Source of the DNA: Alphaproteobacteria bacterium UBA7691
GTDB taxonomy: Bacteria; Pseudomonadota; Alphaproteobacteria; Ferrovibrionales; Ferrovibrionaceae
Length of the DNA stretch: 26,101 nucleotides
Assembly (NCBI GenBank): GCA_002482765.1
Contig: DLGP01000046.1
Location: forward strand, 1-26,101
Direction: 5' to 3'
Shown here: positions 7,001 through 16,157 of the stretch, piece after piece
Layout of the letters: each line of letters begins with the position of its first letter
How positions within the stretch are numbered: the stretch's first letter is position 1
Made by a program: the position numbers and the translations under genes
Notes under the pieces: model-generated
What the model saw: the letters and a program-made list of their open reading frames with translations, nothing else
Told to the model about the DNA's origin: nothing
The model's database searches: none

Positions 7001-7027
7001 GGCGGCGGGCAAAGCAAGCCCGCCGCC
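7001..7027 (-). other. Intergenic hairpin between two LivK-like genes
   Basis: A perfect 10-bp GC-only stem (GGCGGCGGGC with GCCCGCCGCC, 7-base loop) lies just after the stop of the 7039-8226 gene. There is no T run on either strand, so it is more likely an mRNA-stabilising or attenuating stem-loop than a simple terminator. Confidence 0.55.
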
Positions 7028-7038
7028 GACGCAACGGC

Positions 7039-8226
7039 CTAGCTGCCGTAATTCACCGGGCCATCGATCATGATGAAGCGGCCCTTCTGCACCTGGAACA
7101 GGAAAGCCTCATCCGAGCCCTGGCGCTTCTCCGGGCCGAAATTGACCACCGGGCCGCCGAAGATATCGCGGTAGCCCTTGATCGAATCCATGCCGGCGAT
7201 GAATTTGTCGAGTGTCAAATCCTTGCCGGCGCGATCAATGCCCTGCACCACCAGATCCATCAGCGAATAGCCGTAGACTGCGCCGATATTCACATCGGTG
7301 TTATACTTGGCCTTGTATTTGTCCATCCAGGCGGCGAGATGCGCCGGGGCGGTATCGCGATAGGGCAGGATGGTGCCGGCCATGGTGTAGAAGCCTTCCG
7401 TGGCGCCGCCCGGCGCCGAGGCCACGATCTGATCATAGGATGCCGACTGGCCGATGAAATCCACATCCATCCAGCCCATCTTGCGGGCGGTGGCATAGGG
7501 CACGATGGCATCGCGCACGATGGAACCGGAAGCGATCAGGTCGCAACCGGCGCCGCGCAGCTTGCTGATCTGCGCGGTGAAATCGGTATCGGCCGGCTTG
7601 TTGGTGGCGGTTTCCACCAGCGCAATTTTCATCGCCTGGGTCTGGTCACGCGCCGCCTCGAAGATTTCCTTGCCAAAATCGGTGTCCTGATACAGCGAGC
7701 AAATCTTCTTCTTGCCCTTCTTCTCCACCATCCATTTGATGCCGGCGCGCATCTGATCGTAATAGCTGGAGCCGGCAGCGTATTTCAGCTTGTTGAAGGG
7801 CGCATACATCTGCCGCGCCGCCGTGAGCGGAAACATGTTCGGCACGCCGGCCTTGAGCTGATCGGCCATCACCGCATTATTCATCGGCGTGCCAAGCGAG
7901 CCCGCCATCAGGAAGATGTTATCGCGGTTGATCAGCTTGTTCACTGCCTGCACCGCGCGCGGCACCTGATACTGATTGTCTTCCACGATCAGTTTCAGCT
8001 TGCGGCCATAGATGCCGCCGGCTTCGTTGATCTCGTCGATACGCATGCGCATCGCATTCGATGAATGCACGCCATAGCTCGCCGCCGGTCCGGACAGGTC
8101 GGTATGCATGCCGATGACAATTTCATTTTTGCTGACCCCGCGCACCTTGGCGCTTTGCGCTGTGGCGGCAAAAGGAACGGACAAGGCCAGAACCGCAGCC
8201 CAGCCGACAAACGTGACTCTGCTCAT
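7039..8226 (-). CDS. LivK-like ABC transporter substrate-binding protein (paralogue 2)
   Basis: This 395-residue periplasmic binding protein has a signal peptide ending near ATAQS. It carries the same core as its neighbours: VIGMHTDLSGPAASYG, INEAGGIYGRKLKLIVEDNQYQVPRAVQA, LMAGSLGTPMNNAV and SLYQDTDFGKEIFEA. It is much closer to paralogue 3 than to paralogue 1, indicating a recent tandem duplication. The start is ATG 8226 with GGGAGG eight bases upstream. It is separated from paralogue 3 by a strong terminator and about 170 bases, so it may have its own promoter in 8227-8327, although I see no clear hexamers. The predicted partner is the LivHMGF complex. Confidence 0.92.
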   Translation of the reverse strand: MSRVTFVGWAAVLALSVPFAATAQSAKVRGVSKNEIVIGMHTDLSGPAASYGVHSSNAMRMRIDEINEAGGIYGRKLKLIVEDNQYQVPRAVQAVNKLINRDNIFLMAGSLGTPMNNAVMADQLKAGVPNMFPLTAARQMYAPFNKLKYAAGSSYYDQMRAGIKWMVEKKGKKKICSLYQDTDFGKEIFEAARDQTQAMKIALVETATNKPADTDFTAQISKLRGAGCDLIASGSIVRDAIVPYATARKMGWMDVDFIGQSASYDQIVASAPGGATEGFYTMAGTILPYRDTAPAHLAAWMDKYKAKYNTDVNIGAVYGYSLMDLVVQGIDRAGKDLTLDKFIAGMDSIKGYRDIFGGPVVNFGPEKRQGSDEAFLFQVQKGRFIMIDGPVNYGS

Positions 8227-8327
8227 GTGGTTTTCCTCCCGGTTTTATAATTGTTATGGGGAGAGTGTAGCTTGCCGCCAGAACCGCGCCAGCCCCTATT
8301 TTTGCCCAGGCTGCAATCTCGCATCTG

Positions 8328-8367
8328 CGAAAAGAAAACGCCCGCGAGTGTGGTTCTCGCGGGCGTT
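8328..8367 (-). terminator. Rho-independent terminator after LivK-like paralogue 3
   Basis: A 12-bp perfect stem (AACGCCCGCGAG 8337-8348 with CTCGCGGGCGTT 8356-8367) with a 7-base loop is followed on the minus strand by TTTTCTTTTCG. It lies about 33 bases after the stop of the 8400-9581 gene and should end or attenuate the long liv transcript before paralogues 2 and 1. Confidence 0.88.
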
Positions 8368-8399
8368 GCATCGGCCGAATGGCCGAATGGTTGAGGTTA

Positions 8400-9581
8400 T
8401 CAGTAAACCAGCGGGCCATCCACGAGCTGGAAGCGGGCCGACTTGATCTGGAACAGATAAGCCGCCGTGGAACCCTGGTGCTTGGTCTTGCTGTAGGAAA
8501 TCACCGGGCCGCCGAAGATGTCGCGGTAGCCGTCGATCGCTTCCAGCGCGGCCAGGAACTTCTCGGTGGTCAGGTCCTTGCCGGCGCGTTCCAGCGCCGT
8601 GATCATCAGATCACCCATCACCTGGCCATAAACCGAGCCGATATTCGGGTCATTGCCATATTTGGCCTTGTAGGAATCCCACCACTGGCCGACCACCGCC
8701 GAGGCGGTGTCACGATACGGCATCATGGTGCCGGCGCCGACATAGAGCCCTTCAGTGACGCCGCCCGGCGCCGAAGCCACGATCTGATCGAAGCTGGCCG
8801 ATTGGGCAACAAAATCCACATCCATCCAGCCCATCTTGCGCGCGGTGGCATAGGGCAGAATGGCATCACGCACGATCGAACCAAGGCCGATCAGGTCGCA
8901 GCCGGCACTGCGCAGCTTGGTGATCTGCGCCGAGAAATCGGTGTCGGTCGGCTTGTTGGTGGCGGTTTCAAGCACCGGCATGTTGAGCGCCTTGGCCTGA
9001 TCGTTCACCGCATCGAGGATTTCCTTGCCGAAATCCGTATCCTGATACAGCGTGCAGAGCTTCTTCTTGCCCTTCTTCTCGACCAGATACTTGATGCCGA
9101 TGCGGGTCTGATCGTAGTAGGACGAATAGCTGGTGAATTTCAGCGGGTGGAACGGCTCGGCCATCGAGCGCGCCGCCGTCAGCGGGCTGAGATTGGGCAC
9201 GCCGGCCTTGAACTGATCGGCAAACACCGCGTTGTTCATCGGCGTGCCGAGCGCGCCGGCCATCAGGAAAATCTTGTCGCGGTTGATCAGCTTGTTGGCC
9301 GCCTGCACAGCGCGCGGCACCTGATACTGGTGATCTTCCACGATCAGCTTCAGCTTGCGGCCATGCACGCCGCCCTGGGCGTTGATTTCATCGAAGCGCA
9401 GGCGCAGGCCGTTTGACGAGCTGACGCCATAGCTGGCTGCCGGACCCGACAAGTCGGTATGCATGCCAACAACAATCTCGTTCTTGGTGACGCCGCGCAC
9501 GGACTGGGCCTGGCCGGCACCGGCGATCAGCGCCAGCGAAGCGGCAAGCGCGCCGCCGTAAGCTAGGGTACGAATTCGCAT
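8400..9581 (-). CDS. LivK-like ABC transporter substrate-binding protein (paralogue 3)
   Basis: This 393-residue periplasmic binding protein has a signal peptide ending near AGQAQS. The core motifs are VVGMHTDLSGPAASYG, INAQGGVHGRKLKLIVEDHQYQVPRAVQA, LMAGALGTPMNNAV and TLYQDTDFGKEILDA. The start is set at ATG 9581 because AGGAGAAGG lies just upstream and the signal peptide then begins MRIRTLAYGG. An upstream in-frame start at 9620 would add a hydrophilic stretch before the signal. It is the binding-protein gene nearest to the acyl-CoA ligase (53 bases) and probably shares its transcript with livHMGF and the ligase, ending at the terminator 8328-8367. Confidence 0.92.
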   Translation of the reverse strand: MRIRTLAYGGALAASLALIAGAGQAQSVRGVTKNEIVVGMHTDLSGPAASYGVSSSNGLRLRFDEINAQGGVHGRKLKLIVEDHQYQVPRAVQAANKLINRDKIFLMAGALGTPMNNAVFADQFKAGVPNLSPLTAARSMAEPFHPLKFTSYSSYYDQTRIGIKYLVEKKGKKKLCTLYQDTDFGKEILDAVNDQAKALNMPVLETATNKPTDTDFSAQITKLRSAGCDLIGLGSIVRDAILPYATARKMGWMDVDFVAQSASFDQIVASAPGGVTEGLYVGAGTMMPYRDTASAVVGQWWDSYKAKYGNDPNIGSVYGQVMGDLMITALERAGKDLTTEKFLAALEAIDGYRDIFGGPVISYSKTKHQGSTAAYLFQIKSARFQLVDGPLVY

Positions 9582-9634
9582 GTTGTTCCTTCTCCTGGTT
9601 TGGCTATTGACGTTTCTCACCCAAAACGACGGCG

Positions 9635-11488
9635 TTATTCGCCGCCGCGATACATTTCCTCAATCATATCCTTGTACTTGTCATTCACGAATTTGCGCTT
9701 CAACTTCATCGTCGGCGTCAATTCGTCATCCTCGGCGGTGAGCTGCTGCTCAATCAGCCGGAATTTTTTGATCGTCTCCACGCGGGCGAAATTCTTGTTC
9801 ACCTTCTCGATTTCCTGCCAGATCAAATCCTGCACTTCCTTGGTGCGGCAGAGCGAGGCGAAATTGGTGAACGGCACGTTCAGGTCCTGAGCGTATTTCA
9901 CCACATTGTCATGATCGATCATGATCAGGCAAGACAGGAACTTGCGGCGCTCGCCGATCACCACGGCATCGGAGATATAGGGGCTGAATTTGAGCTGGTT
10001 CTCGATTTCCGACGGCGTGATATTCTTGCCGCCGGCGGTGATGATGATGTCCTTCATCCGGTCGGTGATCTTGACCCAGCCTTCATTATCGATCAGGCCA
10101 ACATCGCCGGTATAAAGCCAGCCATCCTTCACCGTTTCGGCCGTTTTGCTCGGGTTGTTGAGATAGCCGAGGAAAACATGCGGGCCGCGCAGGATGATCT
10201 CACCCTCCGGGCTGAGCGCCACTTCGGTATTCGGCACTGCTTTGCCCACGCTGCCGAGTTTGAGCCGATCATCCTGCGGCGCGGTGGCAAGGCCAACATT
10301 CTCGGTCTGGCCGTAAACCTCGCGCATATCCATGCCGATGGCGAGATACCATTTGATCAAGTCGGGCGAAATCGGCGCGGCACCCGTGGCAAGCCAGCGG
10401 CAACGATGGATGCCGATAATGCGCTTGATATTCTTCAGCACCAGATGATCGGCCAGCCAGAAGGCGGCCTTGAGCAACGGCGACGGCTCGCGCCCTTCCA
10501 GCTTGGCTTCGGCCACCATATAGCCGATGCCCAGCGCATTCTTGTAGGCCCATTTGCCGAAGCCGGTAGCATCCTTCATGCGGATGGCAATGGCGGAGAA
10601 AAACTTCTCCCACAAGCGCGGCACGGCGAAGAACAGCGTCGGCTGCACTTCCTGCAAATTCTGCGGCACGGTATCCGGGCTTTCGGCAAAATTCACCGTG
10701 GAGCCGGATTTCAGCGGCCACAGCACGGTGAAGCCGCGTTCGGCGATATGGCACAAGGGCAGGAAGGAAAGCTGTTCGTCGTCGGGATACTGCTCCATCA
10801 GCCGGTAGCTGTTCTCAAGCTGGAACAGCAGATTGGCATGGCTGATCATGGCGCCTTTGGGCGCGCCGGTGGTGCCGGAAGTGTAGATCAGGATCGCCAG
10901 ATCGCCCGGCTTGCCCTTTTCCAGTTCGGCTTCCCAAAAGCCCGGATGCTGCTGCTCGAAGGCACGACCCTGGGCCAGCAATTCATCGAAGCTGATCACC
11001 ATCGGATCGCGGAAGTCCTTCAGGCCTTCCATGTCGATCACCACGATCTTCTTCAAAGACGGCACGCGGTCGCGCACCTCCAGCACCTTGTCGAGCTGCT
11101 CGTCATTCTCCGCGATATAGACCACGGTGCGGCTGTCGTTGAGGATGTAATCCACCTGCTTGGCGGAATCGGTGGTGTAGATGCCGTTGGTAACGCCGCC
11201 GATGCCCTGGATGCCCATATCGGCATAGAGCCATTGCGGATTGCCCTCGGAAATGATCGACACCACATCGCCGCGCTGCACGCCGCAGGCCACCAGGCCC
11301 AGGCCGGTATATTTGGCATTCTCGCCATATTGCGCCCAGGTGATGGCATTCCAGATGCCAAATTCCTTTTCGCGCATGGCGATGGCGTTGCCGCGCTCGG
11401 CGCAGCGGCGCCAGAAATAGCGCGGGATGGTGTCGCGCTCGATGATTTCGAGAATGTCCTTGTCGACCGCCACGTTCATTGCCGTCAT
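9635..11488 (-). CDS. AMP-forming acyl-CoA ligase (FadD-like) within the liv operon
   Basis: This 617-residue ANL-superfamily enzyme activates a carboxylic acid with ATP to an acyl adenylate and then to acyl-CoA. Visible motifs are the phosphate-binding YTSGTTGAPKG at 202-212, VYGQTEN in the adenylate pocket, and WLYTGDVGLIDNEGWVKITDRMKDIIITAGGKNITPSEIEN with the hinge region. The length fits the long-chain/FAA1-like class. The start is ATG 11488, preceded by GGGGAGG five to six bases away; the longer frame from 11515 lacks such a site. It sits between livF and the binding-protein genes, which suggests that it traps the imported acid as a CoA thioester. Chain length or aryl preference cannot be read from sequence. 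Confidence 0.88.
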   Translation of the reverse strand: MTAMNVAVDKDILEIIERDTIPRYFWRRCAERGNAIAMREKEFGIWNAITWAQYGENAKYTGLGLVACGVQRGDVVSIISEGNPQWLYADMGIQGIGGVTNGIYTTDSAKQVDYILNDSRTVVYIAENDEQLDKVLEVRDRVPSLKKIVVIDMEGLKDFRDPMVISFDELLAQGRAFEQQHPGFWEAELEKGKPGDLAILIYTSGTTGAPKGAMISHANLLFQLENSYRLMEQYPDDEQLSFLPLCHIAERGFTVLWPLKSGSTVNFAESPDTVPQNLQEVQPTLFFAVPRLWEKFFSAIAIRMKDATGFGKWAYKNALGIGYMVAEAKLEGREPSPLLKAAFWLADHLVLKNIKRIIGIHRCRWLATGAAPISPDLIKWYLAIGMDMREVYGQTENVGLATAPQDDRLKLGSVGKAVPNTEVALSPEGEIILRGPHVFLGYLNNPSKTAETVKDGWLYTGDVGLIDNEGWVKITDRMKDIIITAGGKNITPSEIENQLKFSPYISDAVVIGERRKFLSCLIMIDHDNVVKYAQDLNVPFTNFASLCRTKEVQDLIWQEIEKVNKNFARVETIKKFRLIEQQLTAEDDELTPTMKLKRKFVNDKYKDMIEEMYRGGE

Positions 11489-11519
11489 GACGCCCTCCCC
11501 GGGCCTGTCGCCCACATGA

Positions 11520-12296
<777 letters not shown>

Positions 12297-12298
12297 GC

Positions 12299-13057
12299 TC
12301 AGCCCCCCAGATACGCCTTGACCACTTCAGGGTGGCTTTGCACTTCGCGCGCCGTGCCGGTGGCCAGTACGCGGCCGTAATTCAGCGCCAGCACGCGGTC
12401 GGAAACCTCGTTCACCAGGCTCATGTCATGTTCCACCATCAGCACGGTGATACCGAGGTCGTTCTTGATATCCTGAATCCACCAGGCCATGTCCTCGGTC
12501 TCCTCGGTATTGAGGCCGGAGGATGGCTCGTCGAGCAGCAGCAGCTTCGGCTCGGTGCAGAGCGCACGGGCCAGTTCCACCACCTTGCGCGCGCCATAGG
12601 GCAGGTTCACGATCAGCGTGTCGCGATATTGTTGCAGGTCGAGGAAATCGATCACATCCTCGGCCTTCTTGCGGTGCTCCACTTCCATACGGCGCACACT
12701 GGGCAGGAACAGCAATTCGCTGAGCAGGTTTGAGCCACGATGCGCATGGCGCCCGAGCAGCAGGTTCTGCAACACGGTGGCATGTTCAAACAGCTCGATA
12801 TTCTGGAAGGTGCGGGCGATGCCAAGGCCGGCAATGTCATGCGGCGGCAGCTTGGTGATATCCTGATCCTGGAAGATCAGGCGGCCCTCGGTGGGATTGT
12901 AGATGCGGCTGATCAGGTTGAACACCGTGGTCTTGCCGGCACCATTGGGGCCGATGATGGTGAACACGGTGCCCGGTGCGATCTCAAAATCCACCCCGTC
13001 GACCGCCTTGATGCCACCAAAGTTGATGGCGATATTCTCGGCTTTGAAGAAGGTCAC
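12299..13057 (-). CDS. livG: LivG-type ABC transporter ATP-binding protein
   Basis: This 252-residue ATPase subunit pairs with LivF. Walker A is GPNGAGKTT, Walker B is LLLLDEPSSGL, and the His switch is LMVEHDMSL. The signature loop reads LPYGARKVVELARAL, where the canonical SGGQ is replaced by the YGARK variant typical of LivG. The conserved DITKLPPHDIAGLGIARTFQNIELF Q-loop region is present. The start overlaps the end of livM by four bases, indicating translational coupling. Confidence 0.93.
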   Translation of the reverse strand: MTFFKAENIAINFGGIKAVDGVDFEIAPGTVFTIIGPNGAGKTTVFNLISRIYNPTEGRLIFQDQDITKLPPHDIAGLGIARTFQNIELFEHATVLQNLLLGRHAHRGSNLLSELLFLPSVRRMEVEHRKKAEDVIDFLDLQQYRDTLIVNLPYGARKVVELARALCTEPKLLLLDEPSSGLNTEETEDMAWWIQDIKNDLGITVLMVEHDMSLVNEVSDRVLALNYGRVLATGTAREVQSHPEVVKAYLGG

Positions 13058-14130
13058 CGGTTGCGCTCCGACTTGGTGTAGGTTTTCTGCTTCTTGAAGG
13101 TGGCCTTCTTGTACATCGGGAAGAGCGAGAAATAGAGCTTCACCTTGAGCCAGCGGCCATAGATGCCGTAGGGCTCAAACAGGATGAAGAAAACCAGGAT
13201 CAGGCCGAACAGGCCGGGTTCCAGGCCGGGCTGGCGCGAAATCGCCTGCGGCAGATAATCCCGCCCGATGGCGATAAGCTGCGGCAGCGAGCCGACAAAA
13301 GCCGCGCCGTAGATGGCGCCATGGATCGAGCCCAGGCCGCCCACCACCACCATCAGCAGCAACTGGATCGAGAGCAGGATGTTGAAGGCATCCGGCGCCA
13401 GATAGCCGATCTTGTGGGCAAACAGCGCGCCGCCAAAGCCGGTGAAGCCGGCCGAGACGGCAAAGGCCATGGTCTTGTAGCGCGCCAGGTTGACACCCAT
13501 CGACTGTGCCGCAATCTCGCTATCGCGGATGGCGATGAAGGCGCGGCCGGTGGGTGAACGCAGGATGTTCAGCGCCGCCAGCACCGCCAGCACCAGGCAG
13601 AAGAAGGTGAGGTAGTAGAAGGGCACGTCATCGGTGATGGTGATGCCGAAATATTCCGGCCGGTCCACCGGGAAGCCCTTGAAGCCGCCGGTGACACTTT
13701 CCCACTTGATCAGCACATGCTCGATGATGAAGGCGAAGGCCAGCGTGGCAATCGAGAGATAGATGCCGGTGAGCCGCAACACGCGCGAGCCGATGATCAT
13801 GCCGATCAGCGCCGAAAGCAGGGTGGCGGCAACGATGGCGACGATGAACGGTGCGCCATGCGAGAGCAGCACGGCATGGGTGTAGCCGCCGATACCGAGG
13901 AAGGCGGCATGGCCGAGCGAGACCTGCCCGGTATAACCGGTGAGCAGCATCAGGCCGATGCCGACGATGGACAGGATGAAGACGTAGGAGATTTCGCCGA
14001 GCCAGAAATCCTCCAGCACAAAAGGCGCCAGCGCCAGTACAAGCAGCAGCAGCCCGTACCAGAAGCGGTCGACCTTGTCGCGCGTCAGGTTGATATCCTG
14101 GTTATAGTCGGTCTTAAAGAAAAAACGCAT
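13054..14130 (-). CDS. livM: LivM-type ABC transporter permease
   Basis: This 358-residue inner-membrane permease begins MRFFFKTDYNQDINLTRDKVDRFW before its first membrane segment. It shows the LivM hallmarks GYTGQVSLGHAAFLGIGGY, RDSEIAAQSMGVNLARYKTMAFAVSAGFTGFGGALFA and GGLGSIHGAIYGAAFVGSLPQ. A basic C-terminal tail (MYKKATFKKQKTYTKSERNR) extends into the cytoplasm. It follows livH after three bases and overlaps livG by four. Confidence 0.94.
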   Translation of the reverse strand: MRFFFKTDYNQDINLTRDKVDRFWYGLLLLVLALAPFVLEDFWLGEISYVFILSIVGIGLMLLTGYTGQVSLGHAAFLGIGGYTHAVLLSHGAPFIVAIVAATLLSALIGMIIGSRVLRLTGIYLSIATLAFAFIIEHVLIKWESVTGGFKGFPVDRPEYFGITITDDVPFYYLTFFCLVLAVLAALNILRSPTGRAFIAIRDSEIAAQSMGVNLARYKTMAFAVSAGFTGFGGALFAHKIGYLAPDAFNILLSIQLLLMVVVGGLGSIHGAIYGAAFVGSLPQLIAIGRDYLPQAISRQPGLEPGLFGLILVFFILFEPYGIYGRWLKVKLYFSLFPMYKKATFKKQKTYTKSERNR

Positions 14131-14133
14131 GGC

Positions 14134-15006
14134 TTACACCCGCTTGCGACCGATATTGCCGAGCAGCCCCTGCGGTCGCAGGAACAGCACCAGCAGAATG
14201 ACGATGTAGGCCGCCACGTCCTTCAACCCTTCCTCCAGATAAACTCCGGAGAATTGCTCAATCACGCCGATCAGCAGGCCACCCACCACCGCGCCCGGGA
14301 TCGAGCCGAAGCCGCCCAGCACGGCGGCGGCAAAGGCCTTGAGGCCAAGCAGGCCCATGGTGATATCAATCAGCGCCACCGGCGCCAGCAGCAAACCGGC
14401 CACGGCGGCAACGCCGGCTGAAATCGCCCAGATCAGCGAGAAGATCATCTTCACCGGGATGCCCATGTAATAGGCGGCCAGCTGGTTCTGCGAAGCGGCC
14501 TGCATCGCCACACCGATCCGGGTGTAGCGGAAGAAGCCAAACAGAACCGCGCAGAGGATGGCGGTGCCGGCGATGATCGAGAGATTGACATTGGCGATCA
14601 CCAATTCACCCACCCGGGTGACGCCGCCGGTGAACGGTGTCTCGAAGGCGCGTGTCTCGGTGCCCCAGATCATCGAAGCGGCGGCGCGGAACACAAAGCC
14701 GAGGCCGATGGTGAGCATCACCACGGCGAATTGCGGCTGGCCCAGCACCTGGCGCAGGATGGTGGCATCCAGGATATAGCCGAACACGGCCATGAACAGC
14801 ACGGCAGCGGCAAAGGCGATCCAGTAATTGTAGCCCAGGGTCTCAATCACCGTGAAGGCGATGAAGGCCCCAAGCATCATCAGGTCGCCCTGGGCGAAAT
14901 TCACCATCTCGGTGGCTTTGTAGATCAGCACAAAACCGAGCGCGACGAGGCCATAGATACAGCCGGAAGCCATGCCGTTCAAAAGCAACTGTACGATCTC
15001 AGACAG
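14134..15006 (-). CDS. livH: LivH-type ABC transporter permease, probably started at a CTG codon
   Basis: This permease is the partner of LivM. It contains ALGFVLIYKATEMVNFAQGDLMMLGAF, MQAASQNQLAAYYMGIPV and LGGFGSIPGAVVGGLLIGVIEQ, all typical of LivH. No ATG, GTG or TTG gives a good start. TTG 14988 has no ribosome site close by, whereas AGGAGG at 15017-15012 stands five bases before an in-frame CTG at 15006. Starting there gives (M)SEIVQLLLNGMASG, matching the usual LivH N-terminus, and 290 residues. The CTG start is inferred. It is the first gene of the liv run; a TATAAG hexamer lies at 15059-15054 on the minus strand without a clear -35. Confidence 0.9.
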   Translation of the reverse strand: MSEIVQLLLNGMASGCIYGLVALGFVLIYKATEMVNFAQGDLMMLGAFIAFTVIETLGYNYWIAFAAAVLFMAVFGYILDATILRQVLGQPQFAVVMLTIGLGFVFRAAASMIWGTETRAFETPFTGGVTRVGELVIANVNLSIIAGTAILCAVLFGFFRYTRIGVAMQAASQNQLAAYYMGIPVKMIFSLIWAISAGVAAVAGLLLAPVALIDITMGLLGLKAFAAAVLGGFGSIPGAVVGGLLIGVIEQFSGVYLEEGLKDVAAYIVILLVLFLRPQGLLGNIGRKRV

Positions 15007-15139
15007 CTTAGCCTCCTCCCCTGTCGGCGCTTTCCGCGCCTGACGATTCTGTGCTTATAGTTTGGCCGTCAGAAAACGAACATTATGGAAGCGCGTGTTG
15101 CGGGTCAATCCGTTTCCCGCTCACATGAAGCCTAATCAC

Positions 15140-15154
15140 TTGACGTTACGTCAA
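15140..15154. promoter_or_regulatory. Perfect 15-bp palindromic operator candidate before the MBL hydrolase gene
   Basis: TTGACGT-t-ACGTCAA is a 7-bp inverted repeat around one base, 19 bases before ATG 15174 and between the divergent liv operon and the hydrolase gene. The ACGT-centred half-sites look like those of MerR- or TetR-type regulators of acyl-CoA catabolism, but the regulator is not identifiable from this window. Confidence 0.55.
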
Positions 15155-15173
15155 TTTTCGGGAGCCGCCGGGC

Positions 15174-16082
15174 ATGAGCATTCCCTTCGTGAAGCAACTG
15201 GATTTCGCCTATGGCCATGTGGCGGAGATCAGCCCGCTGGTGCGCCGGGTGGTGGCTAACAACCCTTCGGCCTTCACCTTCCATGGTACCGGCACCTATA
15301 TTATTGGACGCGGCCAAGTGGCGGTGATTGATCCCGGGCCGGACGATCCGGCGCATATCGAGGCTTTGCTGGCCGGGCTGGCCGGCGAAACCGTCAGCCA
15401 TATCCTGATCACCCATACCCATCGCGACCATTCGCCGGGCGCAGCATTGTTGCAACAACGCACCGGCGCCGCGACCTATGCCTATGGGCCGCATCCGGTG
15501 CCGCGTGGCGGCCTGGCGGTGGAAGAAGGCGGCGACCATGATTTCCGCCCGGATTTCCTGCTTGCGGATGGAGAAAGCGTGGCCGGCGCGGGCTGGACTA
15601 TGACAGCGCTGCACACCCCGGGCCATATCTCCAACCACCTGTGCTTTGCGCTGGAGGAAGAAGCCGCGCTGTTTTCGGGCGACCACGTGATGGGCTGGTC
15701 CACCACGGTGATCTCGCCGCCCGATGGCAACATGACAGATTATTATGCCAGCCTGACCAAGCTGCTGCCGCGCAGCGAGCGGGTGTATTACCCAACCCAT
15801 GGCGCAGCGATCAACGCCAGCACCACGGGTATCGCGCCGCAGGAATTCGTGCAGCGGCTGATCCGGCATCGTGAGGCGCGCGAGGCGCAAATCCTGGCCT
15901 GCCTGGCCGCCGGGCCGCAAAGCATCCCGGCCATGGTTGAACGCATGTATGCCGAAGTGCCGCGCTATCTGCATGGCGCCGCCGGGCGTTCGGTGCTGGC
16001 GCATCTGATCCATATGGTGGCGGATGGCCGCGTGCTGGCCGATCCGGCGCCGCATGAGGGCGCGCTCTACCGGAAGGCCTAG
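15174..16082 (+). CDS. Metallo-beta-lactamase-fold hydrolase, LACTB2-like
   Basis: This 302-residue soluble hydrolase has a complete dinuclear metal site: HTHRDH at 81-86, H147 and H151 in LHTPGHISNH, and D170 in FSGDH. The C-terminal 70 or so residues (PQEFVQRLIRHREAREAQIL and onward) form the winged-helix tail characteristic of LACTB2-like proteins. Members act as endoribonucleases or thioester/lactone hydrolases; which applies here is open. The start ATG 15174 follows GGGAG at suitable distance. It is transcribed away from the liv operon and followed by the PAS_5 gene on the same strand. Confidence 0.88.
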   Translation: MSIPFVKQLDFAYGHVAEISPLVRRVVANNPSAFTFHGTGTYIIGRGQVAVIDPGPDDPAHIEALLAGLAGETVSHILITHTHRDHSPGAALLQQRTGAATYAYGPHPVPRGGLAVEEGGDHDFRPDFLLADGESVAGAGWTMTALHTPGHISNHLCFALEEEAALFSGDHVMGWSTTVISPPDGNMTDYYASLTKLLPRSERVYYPTHGAAINASTTGIAPQEFVQRLIRHREAREAQILACLAAGPQSIPAMVERMYAEVPRYLHGAAGRSVLAHLIHMVADGRVLADPAPHEGALYRKA

Positions 16083-16157
16083 CCAGATGGTTCAGTTGCC
16101 GTCATCCTGCTCTGGCGGCTGTCTGGTTTCGGCTGGCTGCAAGCAGCGAGGCCGTTG

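Noticed and set aside
7001..7027. Rho-independent terminator between LivK-like paralogues 2 and 1
   Set aside because: The stem is strong but no T run follows on either strand; kept only as a hairpin.
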